NCBI GenBank assembly: GCA_023053545.1
Contig: JAKZAN010000006.1
Coordinates: 4,221,001 to 4,285,000, forward strand
From: Lepidurus packardi
Lineage: Eukaryota; Arthropoda; Branchiopoda; Notostraca; Triopsidae
Length of the DNA stretch: 64,000 bases
Direction of reading: 5' to 3'
Under the pieces are notes generated by a model. The model was not told the DNA's origin. It worked only from the letters and a program-made list of their open reading frames with translations, and searched no databases. The position numbers were made by a program, and so were the translations under genes. This document shows positions 1-11,182 of the stretch, piece by piece; position 1 is the first letter of the stretch; each line of letters starts with the position of its first letter.

Positions 1-3000
1 TTGGACTGTGCCGGTATTAACATGTTTTTGAAACCATTAGCGCCATCTGCTCACCAAGAAGTTCGCGCGCCAGTGCTAGCTTCCGGTTTGCGACACGTGG
101 AACCTCCCAAACCCAAGCCAGAAAGCACTGTGGATAATAATGCCAACTCGGCAGCTCAAGGCGCCCATGTCCGGTGCTCAGAATGCGACCGACTTGTTGT
201 GTAAATCCTTTCTTTTAAAATCAACATTGTCTTCATGTTTTATTTCATGTTATTTTTATTTTCTCCAGAGGAGTTTTTGTTCGCATAAAGGATAAGAACT
301 TGCACGTGGAATGCTTCAAGTGCACTATCTGTGGCACGTCGCTTAAAAACGTTGGTAAGGCCCAGAAATTAAGATAAACAATACATAACGACGATCCTAA
401 TGGTGTATTTTTGCAGGATATTACAACATCAACTCCAAGTTGTATTGTGATATCCACGCTCGTCAAGTCGCGCGTCACGGACCACCTGCACCAAACATGG
501 AGCCCATCACTGTCCAACCGTAAGTAAATCTGCGGCTAGTGGATCCATCCAAAGTACTGACTTTTTGTTCTTCGAAATTTCTACAAAGTGATGCGCCCAT
601 TCCGGCTCATGCTATTAGCGCCGAGGCGGTTCATAAGCTGGCTGCTCCTGTGGCTGCTGCACCGGCCCCTCCTGTGGTATCGTCCATCCCTAAACCGTTG
701 CTGACCGGTCCGACGCCATTTTCGCCCATGAAGACTCAATTCGCTTCGCCCGTAGTAAGTTAAATTTACTTTTCCGACCCCTGTTTTAGATCCTAATATA
801 GTTCCAGTTAGCTTTGACACTATACTTAAGTTTAAAGCCTTTCTATTCTGGGTAACACTTTCTACCTTGATAAGGTGTTCGGTGGAGTGAATCCTCCTCC
901 TGCGGGAGGTGTGATGATTTTCCCACCTGCCGCTTCTCGCACTTCTCAACCCGGTGCTGGATTAGGCTTGAAGGGGGTCAACAAGGTAGCTAAAGGGACT
1001 TTCTTTTCCGAAACTAACATCTTTTCGTCCGTTTTTAACTTTTTTGGGCCTAATGATAAAAATAAAACAAAAACTCAACAGACTAATGAGTGTTTAACGA
1101 GGGACTTTTTGTCCACAAAATATTAATTGCGAGTTCCCTTTAAATTTCTCGTGGGAAAGGCAAGCGGATCCATGTCTCTAAAACACGTAACCAACACTTT
1201 GTTTCAGTTTGACGAATGTGACTCGACTGAAGTAACGAGTGTACTCACAGAATCAAGCTCTAGTGTGACCCGTCAGGTTGAGGTGCAAGAGACTCTCCAA
1301 TCCTATTCATCATCATCGGTCACTACTACTGAGCACTCACAGGAGGTATTTCATCACAACCCACTTACTTACCCCCCTTACTTTGGGTTGCACCGTATTG
1401 TATTGTAACTATACGTAGTCTAGATTGTCGTAGTACACTCGTTAGTCGTGTTTACCATGGAGTCCGTTTGTACTTCCGTGTCAACCCACGGTGTTGTTGT
1501 TTCCCTCCAAAGTGCAACGAAAAATGTTTCTCAGAACATCCCTGAACCTAACCTAACCAATAGTACCACACAAAACATGAAGCTAGTGAGTTGCACTTTG
1601 GAGGAGAGCAGCAGCGCCATGAGTCGACGCGGAGGTACCAATAGTAACTCAGCGTCCATTGCATAGTGGCTCTTGTAATGTTACCGCTTCGTACTTGCTA
1701 TTAATGAGAATTACCAACCTTGTCCGTCCCTGTTGTCAATATTTATCGTCACAGGCTAAACCTAGTCTCAGCCAGTACACTTTAAACTAATTGGCTCCGC
1801 TTTGTTCTACTTTCCAGCAGGTCGCGGCTCCGGCCCCTGCAGCGAGTGTGGCGCCACCGCACACGTTTTCGCCCATTGCCAAACTGGGTAGTGTGGTCAA
1901 CCGTCCGGCAGGTAAGCCTTGTTCCTTTTGATCTTTCGGGGTGGTTTTGATTGGAGAAGCAAGGATAGCTTTAGGGAGGGGTGGAAATAGGGGTTTCGTG
2001 TTGTATTTTCGTATGCTTACAGTGCTCTCTCTCTTCCCCTTGATTGTGGGCGGTCTCTTTGTTGCCTCTATTCTTTTACAGACACTCGGTCCTTCAATAC
2101 TCTGCCTAAACCTTTTCTCCGACACTAGTCTGCTTTTCATTAGGGCTATGTTTTTTTTTCTTTAAAAATTCACAAGCACTTAAACAAAATATGCATTTTA
2201 ATTTTTGCCTCTTAACGAATTCAGTAAACATTAGAAATTTTACGTAACTTCTTGTAGTCACTCTATAACCGCTCCCATTCTTGGCTTTGAGTCTCTCCTG
2301 CTTGAAACCTCCAAATAACGGGTTACGACCATAATGTCTTTGTAAAATGACTGATACGCTTTAACAATACTGACGGTGATGGTCGCCAATTGACTCCTTT
2401 TTCTCTCTTTTTACTCATTTTTCATTTTTCACCTTCACCACCTTTTTGTGTTCTTTTGGCCACTCTACGAAAACTTTGCATGCTGTCAATTGAAACATCT
2501 GCACCTCCTTTTTTTTTTTTATCTATTTTTACCTTTATTGCAAAACTTCTTATCGACTCACTGTTACTGCGCAATGCATATGACAATGTACATGACAATC
2601 CGTAATGGCAACCAGAACAAACCATCCCGGGTGTATCTCGCTTTGTATGGCCTCCTTCCCGTACCGAAGATAACCTCACTTCCCCAACCGCAACCCCCTT
2701 GTACCTCTACCCTCTGGAGGACCAGCCCAATGACTTGGTCTCTGGTACTCCGACTGCCGCTCTTACCCAAGAAGCTCCTCCCACCTTAAGCTCCTCCCAT
2801 CATTCGGACTTGGCTACTCAGTCAGCCGAGCCGACCACTGTCCCGCAATGTCAAGCGTCCGAGCTTCCTTCGGCTGTTCCAGCCGTAGAACTTGTTCAGT
2901 CTCAGTTAGAGCCCGAAGTCGAATGTTTTCGTTCTCAGCCACCCCCACCTCCTACTCCTCCTACAGTCCCCGTAGTAGAACTAGAATGTCTTGTTCCCGT

Positions 3001-4362
3001 GTCTGTCCCGGGCCCGGCCGTAGATACGCTTGCATTAGGCAACCCCGCTTACCCGACACCCGATCTCGCAGGCTTGTTGGCAGGAGGACTAGCAGGACTG
3101 TCCCTCAATGCAGGAGGAGTACCACCAATGAGCTCCGGGGCCACCATGGGTACGCATTCCGCCCCTCGCCGAGGCCACGGAATCCTAAAACAACAAGTTG
3201 GACCCGGTGTTCGCGTTCCGCACTGCGCTTCCCCGTCTTGTGGAGGCCAAATTCGGTAAGCATCAACAGGAAGTTATTTATAGGCAAACAACCGACCGCG
3301 CAATTCTGGCATGGCAGCTTGTACTAATAGAGCACACTTACTTGCATATACCCCAGAACGGCATGTTATCCCTTTTGCTTGGTATGCTTTCATTGTTGCG
3401 ATCCACGTTTTAGTTAGTGAGGTGAGCAGAGAATTCAGCGGAATTGACTCATGCGCATTTGACTGACATTGAATGGTTTTAGCATGCTATTTGCTTTTGA
3501 ATCCCTTGTTTTTCTTTTGGTTTGTTTTCTTATTCTCCTGTAGTTAGTGCACACGTTGACAATGCCAAACCCCCTTCGCACAGCGACACCTTGTCCATTC
3601 CGAACACTCAAAATAAGTGCTATACCTGTAATAAAGTTTTTGAAAGGTACTACATCCTCCGTTTGCCTCTTTTTTGCTGACAAATAACAGTAGAGCCTTT
3701 ACAATTGAGTAAAACTGTCGGTTTGTTCAATAGGGGACCTTTTGTGACCGCTTTGGGCCGCACTTGGTGTCCCGAGCACTTTGTCTGTCACAACGGACAA
3801 TGCCGACGTCACTTGCAGGATATTGGCTTCGTTGAGGAGAAGAACGAGCTGTACTGCGAGTCTTGCTTCGAAAACTTCTTGGCCCCAGTGTGTGGCCGCT
3901 GTCAAAAGCGCATCAAAGGAGTAATAAACTTGTTTAATTTCTTTTAATAGTATTTTCTATCATATGTTGTATGTATTTAGGATTGTTTGAACGCTATTGG
4001 CAAACAATTTCATCCGGAATGCTTCGCTTGCGCTTACTGCGGCCGACTCTTTGGAAACAATCATTTCTACTTGGAAGATGGTTTGCCTTACTGTGAAGGA
4101 GGTATGAGTCATTTGTTTACGTTATTAAGGTTATTTGTTTACGTCATCTGTTTACATCATTTGTTTACGTTATTGAATTAACGTCAAATTTGGTTTTGTT
4201 TAGATTGGAATGAACTGTTTACAACGAAATGCTTCGCTTGCAAGTACCCAATTGAGGCTGGCGATCGCTGGGTCGAAGCTATGAACAATAATTATCATAG
4301 CCAATGCTTCAACTGCGCTGTAAGTTTATATTCCAAGTCACGATTTTCAATTTTTTTTACGT

Positions 4363-4397
<35 letters not shown>

Positions 4398-4484
4398 GAA
4401 TTTTAGATCTGCAAGAAAAACTTGGAAGGACAAAGCTTCTTGGCTAAAGGCGGCAAGCCAATGTGCAAGAGCCACGCTCACTAG
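1..4484 (+). CDS. Zasp52: Zasp52/LDB3-type PDZ-LIM protein, 3' part (N-terminal PDZ outside the window)
   Basis: Scaffold protein of the muscle Z-disc and integrin attachment sites that binds alpha-actinin (family knowledge). Exons I can join in phase: 1–200, 269–354, 417–519, 589–754, 875–985, 1208–1345, a small one 1535–1585, 1818–1911, then one of two alternatives (2616–3255 or 3544–3646), 3734–3920, 3981–4101, 4204–4319 and 4407–4484 (stop TAG). The first three exons encode an internal LIM domain (CSEC, HVECFKC, CTIC, YCDIH). A Pro/Ala/Ser/Thr-rich linker follows, then three C-terminal LIM domains; the segments CLNAIGK, FHPECFAC, DWNELFTTKCFAC and YHSQCFNC are near-identical to insect Zasp. 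The protein ends in KSHAH. The window opens inside an exon, so the PDZ and ZM regions are missing. A poly(T) tract of about 32 bases precedes the last exon. Alternative splicing is the rule in this family and is visible here. Confidence 0.93.
1535..1585 (+). other. Zasp52: Candidate 51-nt phase-0 micro-exon of Zasp
   Basis: This 51-nt stretch is flanked by a good acceptor (TTTCTCAG) and a good donor (GTGAGT). It is open in the frame shared with its neighbours and encodes 17 residues (NIPEPNLTNSTTQNMKL). The preceding exon ends in phase 0 and the next begins in phase 0, so including or skipping it leaves the frame intact. That suggests an optional linker exon. I have no homology support beyond splice sites and phase. 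Confidence 0.5.
2616..3255 (+). other. Zasp52: Zasp alternative exon A: long Pro/Val-rich linker plus first half of LIM domain 2 (non-canonical Cys spacing)
   Basis: A 640-nt exon entered in phase 1 (G from the 1911 donor plus AA) and left in phase 2 (donor CG|GTAAGC). It encodes about 213 residues rich in Pro, Val, Ala and Ser, then a Gly-rich stretch. It ends RGHGILKQQVGPGVRVPHC, followed by ASPSCGGQIR, and splices onto GPFVTALGRTWCPEHF. This corresponds to the usual C-terminal Zasp linker. The first Cys pair of the LIM domain is spaced C-x4-C here rather than the canonical C-x2-C. The acceptor at 2615 has its pyrimidine tract unusually far upstream (about 2510–2560). Confidence 0.8.
3544..3646 (+). 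other. Zasp52: Zasp alternative exon B: short linker plus canonical first half of LIM domain 2
   Basis: A 103-nt exon behind the acceptor CTCCTGTAG, with a GTACTA donor. It enters in phase 1 and leaves in phase 2, exactly like exon A, so the two cannot be used in series without breaking the frame. It encodes a short linker beginning SAHVDNAKPPSHSDTLSI and ends NKCYTCNKVFER, which splices onto the same GPFVTALGRTW exon at 3734. Its Cys pair has the canonical LIM spacing C-x2-C. Confidence 0.78.
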
Positions 4485-5149
4485 AGATTCAAAGCTGTTG
4501 ATATTTAACCTTCTCTTTTCACTTTCAAAATTTTTTTTACATTTTTTGTTCTAGTTTCTGACTTTACCTCTGCCCAGAAAGAAAAGAACGTAGCTTTAGC
4601 AGATCTGTGTACCCCAGTGCCTTACGAAAACTTGTACCCGAGTGCCATACGTGCCTTGTTATTATTTATTGCCACAAAAAATAGGCAAAGCAGAGAGGAC
4701 AAAATATGTTCAATAATGTTGTTTACCTAGCCAGGTTATGTACTTGTCATTAATTAGCCCAAGCATCGTCTACTTCTCTGCTTAGTTAAAGCGAAATAAT
4801 GATCAAGACCTAGGATGTGTGGCTGTTATTACTTTTCTTTCGCAGTGAACAGTTGTTTTCAGCGCGTGCTATATACTTTCTGTGTAACGGTTCAAAAACA
4901 CAAACAAAGGCGACCTGTAGGCCTTATTCTTTTGCTTAATCATGCTTTCCGAGTATTTTTCTGTTCCGTTCAAATTTTTTCTTTTTCTTTCTTCAAGGAG
5001 AGCCAATAAAAAGTTTTGGCTTCCCTTTATGAAATAGTTTGATCATCACTATTTACATAATGTTTACAATAATTCTGTATTAAGATGCCGGAAGAATCTA
5101 TACCCTAAGGTTTGCATTGGTAAGGCGTGGTTTGATTAAATCTCACTTT
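4485..5149. other. 3' UTR of Zasp and convergent intergenic gap
   Basis: This stretch between the Zasp stop and the HADH stop is AT-rich with no credible ORF. It holds the Zasp 3' UTR, ending near the AATAAA at 5005–5010, and a short gap before the HADH stop on the opposite strand. The HADH 3' UTR must overlap part of it. Confidence 0.7.
5005..5010 (+). terminator. Polyadenylation signal AATAAA of Zasp
   Basis: A perfect AATAAA hexamer lies about 520 bp after the Zasp stop codon and about 140 bp before the convergent HADH stop, the expected place for the Zasp transcript end. The call rests on motif and position only. Confidence 0.55.
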
Positions 5150-6265
5150 TTACTTCTTGTTGTACTTGTAAAAACCCTCTCCAGACTTGACACCAAGTTT
5201 ACCTTCTGACACGAGCTTTTCCAGCAAAGGAACGGGTTTGAACAGGGGATTATCAGGGTAAGCTTTATGCCAACCGTTGATAATGAACAGGGAAGTGTCT
5301 AAGCCAACGTAATCTGACAGTTCAAACGGACCCATGGGATAGCCAGCTCCAAGTTTCATCGCTGTGTCAATATCCCGAGCCGTGGCATCGCCTAAAGTAG
5401 AAAGAAGAGCGATAATTAAGCACGCACAAGGCTTCACAACGTTTTTTACCGCGTTCCAACATGCGCACCGCTTCCATCATGTAAGGTACTAGCAAGCGGT
5501 TCACAATGAAGCCTGGGGTATCTTGGCAGGTTACGGTAGATTTGCCCAACGCCTTTCCCCATTCCATAGCCTGCTGGTAGGTTTCCTCGGAAGTTTCCGG
5601 GATGCGAATGACTTCAAGCAATTTCATCACAGGTACAGGATTGAAGAAATGTAAGCCTACAAAACGGTCCAGTCGCTGTGTAGCTTTGGCGATGTCTTTA
5701 ATGGGCAGTGAAGAGGTATTGGATGCGAAAATGGTTTCTTTAGGAGCTGCTGCATCCAGAGACTTGAACAACTTCTGTTTAATATCCAGATTCTCCACAA
5801 TCGCCTCGATAACCAGCTGGGAGGTCGCTGCAGCATCTTCAGCTTTCGTAGAAACAGAGATGCGACCAAAAGCTTCTGCTACGAACTTCGCAACAGCTTG
5901 GGTATCATCCTTTGTAATAAAAAATCATTTGAAATTGGGAGAAAGATGATAGGACTTTTTACTTTAAACTGCTTTTTCGCAACCCGTTGAAGACTCGCGT
6001 TAATAGAGTTCCTTGCCTTGTCCAAAATCTTCTGATCGGTATCAACTAACGTGACGGATTGGCCGGATTGTGCAGCGACCTGTCCAGAAAAGATAATTTA
6101 ATCTATGTATGCAATGTAGCTTGGGAGAATCACCTGCGCAATTCCAGAGCCCATTAATCCGCTGCCAATAACCGTGATATTTTTTATAGCCGCTTGGACA
6201 GGGGCAGAAGTCGCGAAGGACCTCACTACTGGCTTAGTAGATGCGAATTTCACTGCAAAAGCCAT
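5150..6265 (-). CDS. HADH: Hydroxyacyl-CoA dehydrogenase, mitochondrial (short-chain, HADH type)
   Basis: Catalyses the NAD-dependent oxidation of L-3-hydroxyacyl-CoA to 3-ketoacyl-CoA in mitochondrial beta-oxidation. Minus-strand exons 6134–6265, 5963–6079, 5450–5909 and 5150–5391 join in phase to 951 nt (316 aa), close to the usual ~314 aa. Residues 1–28 look like a mitochondrial presequence (basic, Ser/Ala-rich). The Rossmann NAD motif GSGLMGSG is at about 34–41. The middle holds the SNTSSLPI block and the catalytic region [15 protein letters not shown] with the active-site His and Glu. The C-terminal domain contains [11 protein letters not shown] and [18 protein letters not shown] and ends EGFYKYNKK. 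All key residues are present. It is divergent from the RILP-like gene, sharing a short promoter region. Confidence 0.96.
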
Positions 6266-6542
6266 TTTAATTTACTTCGGGGAAAGGAAAGGACGAAGCC
6301 AGAAATGATACTCAACTCAAGGGAGGAGTTACGGATATAGCGCTCGTTATTGCAGTGGCAGCCCTGTAAACTTGTGTCAATAACAACGACTTTGAGACGT
6401 CTATGTCTATATGTGGGAGTTGAGAAAAAAACAAATCGTTCGAGGTAAAAATCGTTGGATGTGCACCCATCATTTTGATTAGCCAATATTGACCTTCTGT
6501 TTGCACATGGTTCTAGGTTGAGGGTTGCAACGAGCACAAACT
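6266..6542. promoter_or_regulatory. Shared 277-bp region between divergent HADH and RILP-like start codons
   Basis: The HADH start (minus, 6265) and the RILP-like start (plus, 6543) are 277 bp apart and head to head. Both 5' UTRs and the core promoters must lie here, unless there are unseen upstream exons. I see no TATA box or long repeat. The boundaries are only those of the two start codons. Confidence 0.5.
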
Positions 6543-8408
6543 ATGCCGTTAAATGATGTGGCGAGTTCAGATGGAACACCCTCCCTTGATTCTTTGGATT
6601 TGGAGACCAGCCCTTTATCGGTTCTTGACGTGTACGACTTAGCGGGAGCAATTGGTTTAGAGTTGGAGAAGCTTATAGAGCAATGGGGAGCAGATTCTGT
6701 ACGAGGCCTCATGGGCAAAGTCATTTCTGCCCTGGAACAACTAGAAAAGTTGGCATCGAGAACCCAGAAAGATGACCAAGTCATTGGGGAACTCCGACAG
6801 GAAGTCAGCCTTATGCAGCGGGAAAAGAAGGATAAAGCTGTTGATCGAAAGCGATTCGAAGAGGTATTTTGACGCATTAATCAGTCAGTGCATTGTCAGC
6901 GCTATATTTACGCGAGGTGTATCATTTGTAGGAGTTAGAGCAGCTAGATGACCATTATAAGGAAGAGTCTCATGAACTTCTGAAAATGATTTCCAAATTG
7001 CAAGAGGAAAACAAAAAACTAAGTGGCTCGTTACGAGAAAAGGAGGCAGGTTTCGTGTTTGCAGAAACTGGCAAGTTTGGTTAACATTTTGGTCTTCGTT
7101 TTCCTTAATATACTTTTCGCTTGTATACTTTTTATAGTTATTAAACCTGATGAAGATTTGCAAATCATTGAAAAACTGCGGCTGTCTAATGATAAAACTC
7201 GAGACGCACTCAAATTAAAAGACAAAGAGCTACAAGTCAAAACCACTGAGTTAGACTCCGTAAGGCTATTAGACACCGTCACACGCCTTTATTAATCTAA
7301 GAATTATAAATTAATCTGCAAATTATTGCCAGTTACGGATGCAAGTAGAACGATACACAGAAACCAACAAGGACATGAAAAAGAAGCAGCGGCAGCTATC
7401 CCAACATATTCATAAGCTTATCGAAGAAAGAGCTGAACTGCAATCCCAGTTGCAAGACCAGAGTCACGATTTGCATGCACTTCGTCAGAAAACAGGCGAA
7501 AAAGTCCCGGTAAAAATTTTTAAGATTCGCTAAAACTTACTTTTCACTTAAATCGTGATCGAACACTACTTATAGGAACCTGCGGAGACGAAACCGGAAG
7601 CAGATCAGCCCAGGTTTACTGTAAGGGAGTTGAAGGGTATTTTAATCGAGCGGAATGAGTTAAAAGCCCGAGTCAATGAATTAGAAGATGAATTGGCCTT
7701 ATATCGGCCTGACCCGAAACGTAGCGTAAATCTCGCCGAAGAAGGAGATGCGCCAGTACAGGGTACACAGCACAAGAGCCTCGTAAATCAATTTTTGTTA
7801 ATACGAGAATTTGTAGGACCATTACCAGAAGATCCGATGGATGCTCCGTGGAGAAAGACCGACAGCGGTATTAGACGTTTGTAAGTATCTGACTTTGGTA
7901 AAACTCGTTCTGTTGTACTGCTGTCTTTGATTTTTTTGATAACCCGTTTTCTTCCCTTTTTAAAAAATTGATGCTGTTCTTCACTCCGACACGTTTTCTT
8001 TTGCCTTTATAACATAGGGCACTTACCTGCAGTGAGATTTTTGCTCATATTGCTATACTTTTGCTCATACTTCTCTGCTTCCAGTAAGCTGCTTTTTTTC
8101 GGTTGCTTTTTCACTGTTGGAATTTTGGTAGGTTATCATTATTTTCGCTTTTCCCTAAAGCCATAGTTGGAGAGCCTTTGCATGGGGTTATTTGATTTGA
8201 GTTGCGAGCTGTTGTGTTTTTCAACCGGGTTTTTTACGATCAGAAGGTAGGGATTGACTATTCAGTTGAATTGGAAACTAATTCTGTTGTGTTTGTTTTC
8301 TTTCCCAGCTTCCGGAAGTTACTGCATCACGTTAGTTTTAATGACAATCAGCCCAAGCGTGGTGCAATGGCATTTAGCGCCAGTAGCGGAACGTTGTCTT
8401 CGTATTAG
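6543..8408 (+). CDS. Rilpl: RILP-like protein (Rab-interacting lysosomal protein-like, RH1 and RH2 domains)
   Basis: Adaptor family that links Rab8/Rab10/Rab36-type GTPases to motors and to the cilium or lysosome (family knowledge). Exons 6543–6863, 6932–7049, 7138–7259, 7333–7509, 7576–7880 and 8309–8408 join in phase to 1143 nt (380 aa). The N-terminal RH1 domain is recognisable from SVLDVYDLAGAIGLELEKL and GLMGKVISALEQLE. A long coiled coil follows. The RH2 motif in exon 5 is RFTVRELKGILIERNELK. The tail PMDAPWRK–SGIRRFFRKL is the typical end of the family and is split by the last intron (428 bp), which confirms that splice. I chose the ATG at 6543 (MPLNDVASS); an in-frame codon at 6525 would add six residues. 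The acceptor of exon 3 could alternatively sit 18 nt downstream, also in frame. Confidence 0.9.
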
Positions 8409-9315
8409 CCAGTCAATACCCAGGAAATCCAGGCTAATTAGCTTAGTTCGTTTGATACCTTTTCGAATCTTTGTCAGGTTGTTTTTATTTTAAACCGTAT
8501 GGAAAAAAAACCCTGTAAATGTCGAAGGTCAAGAACTCCGGTTTGACGTGCCATTTGACTGATTTATAACCAAAGGCGATACCAACTTTTCTCAGTTTCT
8601 CTCGTTTTCGCTTAATTGTTGTGATAATTATATTCATTTTTGGAATATTCTACGTTCGTGGTTCAAAAATCGCGCTTAGAAAAGCTAGCATTGTATTTTA
8701 AAATGTACATTGGTTTCTGTGTAAGAAATTACGTAAGTCGACTATACAAAATTTAATACACGGGAAAGGTCCAATTACTAATCAAGCATTTAGTATCAAA
8801 CAGTTCCACAAAATTAATTTTGAGTTAAATTGCTTCACTTCTTAAGTCTTTTACTTGTAGAATTTCTCATCACTGATACCCTGAAACGTAATGAAGAACG
8901 AACTGATGATTTTGAATTATAAATTTCCCATCGCAAAAGAAATATCGCCTAAGGGTGCGAACACTTCACCGCCTTTGGGTTATTGTCGCTAACAACGGTT
9001 TGTTATTGATTAAACGCGGTAACTTAAACAATTGCCCAATTGGAGGCCGTTTCGCTTTCGTTTCCGGATAAACATTTGAAGCTTGGGTGGAATCAGCGTT
9101 TGATAGGAGTCTCACTAGTTTTAGCTACGTAAGTAGTTCATTCTAGTGCAATCAATTCCAGGTTTTACAATTGTTCTTACTTAATAATTTTGTGTTTTTA
9201 CTTTGTTTACTTTAGGTGTTTCAAGCGAACGATTAAATAAAGATTTTTGAAAGATTGAACGATTTGAATTGAATTGAAAGGATTGCGTATGATAGACTAT
9301 CCTTAAAAGCGGAAA
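8409..9315 (+). other. 3' UTR of the RILP-like gene and intergenic region before TCHP
   Basis: About 900 bp of AT-rich sequence without a credible ORF. A polyadenylation signal AATAAA occurs at 9236–9241, only about 75 bp before the TCHP start codon. Either the RILP-like 3' UTR spans most of the gap, or this hexamer is incidental and the TCHP 5' UTR overlaps it. Nothing else is recognised. Confidence 0.5.
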
Positions 9316-11182
9316 ATGAGATCGTCACGACCAAATACTGGTGTTAGAAACTCTGCTTTCGTACCAACTTTAATGTTGGAATCCGAGATTGTACGCCGTC
9401 GAGAGTTGGAAGCCAGGAAAGCCCAAACTTGGAATGAGCATACTAATTATTTTCAAGACTGTAGCGTGAAAAACGAGCGCTATTCTGCATGGTCTTCGGC
9501 ACGTTCTCTGGCTACGAGGTAAATAATGTTTAAGCAAACGGTTATAGTGATAATATAGCGTAAACTTTGCCTCGTTACAGCTTGGAATCTGCTCGACAGG
9601 GAAAAGAAAAAGAAAGGCAGGCCGAGTTTCTTAACATGAGACGGGAAAGGCTGGCCAAACTGTTTAAAGAGGAAGAGGAAGCTTACGAGAAAGAATTGAA
9701 GGAGTTTGAAAAGCACAAAGAAGAGGATCGGTTTAGATCTCTGCAGCACCATGTTATATCTTACCGTACAAAAGAGATACAAGAGCTCGAAAGAGAAGCT
9801 GAACAATTAAGACACGAGCAGTGGCGTAGGAATACACCAGCTGTGAGAGAAGTGACTAACTTAAACTCGCGCTGTAAAAATTTAACTAATGTTTATTGTC
9901 ATAGATGAAGTCACGGCAGTTACAAGAGCAAGTGAAGAGTAGTTGGTCTGAACAGCTGGAGGAGAAAAAAGCCCTGAAACAACAAGAAGAAGCAGAAGAA
10001 GTCGAGTGGGGCAGAAAGCTTGAATATGATGCTCGAAAGTACGAGAAAGAGCAAAAGGAACGGAATGTTCTTTCGAAGCAAAAAGCCAAATTGGTTCAAG
10101 ATGAACTTGCACAGCAAATGGAGCAATTCAAGTAGATTGTTAGTTATAATTTCAATATTGATTCAAGGTTTGAATTGTAGGCTTCGAGAGAGGGAATCTG
10201 ATAAAGCAGTTACGGAGTATCGCAACCTATTGCAGAATCATCAAACATTAGAGCAATTGTCCAAAGACCAAGACAGAGAAGCTCAAGAACGACGAAAGAA
10301 GGATTACGGGTGGGTTTTCTTACGAGAATGGCGTTTCGGTTGGATTTTTATTCTGTGCAATTGAAACAGAGTGTATTTGACAAAGCAGCATTTGGCGAAA
10401 TTACGCCACCGGTCTCGTCTTGCCCAAGAAGAGCTGGAGTGGGATCGAAAAATGCTCCAGAAGCTGCAAGAATGTGAACAGGTGGAACAGCAGCGTCAGC
10501 ATGAAGACTTGGCGGAGAAGAAGAAAAATGCACAGTGGATGCTTGATTGGATCGAGAAGCAAGAGCACATAGAAAAAGCACGCGAAAAAGACACGGACTT
10601 CATGTTTCAGTAAGAAGTTCTTGCAAAAGAAATCACAACTATTTTATTTTGTATTGTCGTCGTATAGCGAGGAAGCGCAGAAGATTTGGGAAAAACAGGA
10701 AGAAGTTTGGAAGAAGGAACGAGAAGCACGCGAAGCATTAATGCGAGAAGTCACTGAAAATCAGAGGCAGCAGGTAAACAGCATTTTTTCAGAATTAATC
10801 CATTGTGCTGTTTTGTTGAATAGATTGCCGAGAAGTTATTTAGCGTTGAACAAGAACGAGAGAAGTTGATTGAAGAGCGTGAATGTTTGCTGAAGCAAAT
10901 GGAAAATCAACAGAAAGAAATGCAGGAAGAACAAGGAGCGGTGTTAAAACGGAAGGAAGACTTAAAATTAGCGCTGGAGGATCAGGTAAAAGTTGACCAC
11001 AAAGGAATCTGTATTGCGAAGACTGTAACGCATTTGATCAGATGATAAGGCACCAGGAAGAGACTGAATTACGTCGCCAAGAAGAGGCGAATTTTCTGAA
11101 GGAAAGACAATCGCGAGAGCAAGAGGAAGAGCGAAGATTGGCATACGAAATGCAGACAATGGGAATGCATCGATTTTATTGA
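9316..11182 (+). CDS. TCHP: Trichoplein keratin filament-binding protein homologue
   Basis: In vertebrates trichoplein sits at centrioles, where it activates Aurora A to block ciliogenesis, and it also binds keratin at junctions. Exons 9316–9518, 9581–9842, 9905–10131, 10181–10309, 10370–10609, 10668–10773, 10824–10985 and 11042–11182 join in phase to 1470 nt (489 aa), against about 498 aa for human TCHP. After a short N-terminus the whole protein is charged coiled coil (Glu, Lys, Arg, Gln) with runs such as RRERLAKLFKEEEEAYEKEL. It carries the trichohyalin/plectin-like repeat character of the family and ends TMGMHRFY. Identification rests on length, coiled-coil layout and N- and C-terminal features; another coiled-coil protein is possible but less likely. 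The stop codon is only 125 bp upstream of the EF-Tu start. Confidence 0.83.

Noticed and set aside
1586-1640. Open stretch after 1585 (EESSSAMSRRGG) as another Zasp exon
   Set aside because: Its only acceptor gives an immediate stop in the required phase 0. The GTGAGT at 1586 is better read as the donor of the 1535–1585 micro-exon.
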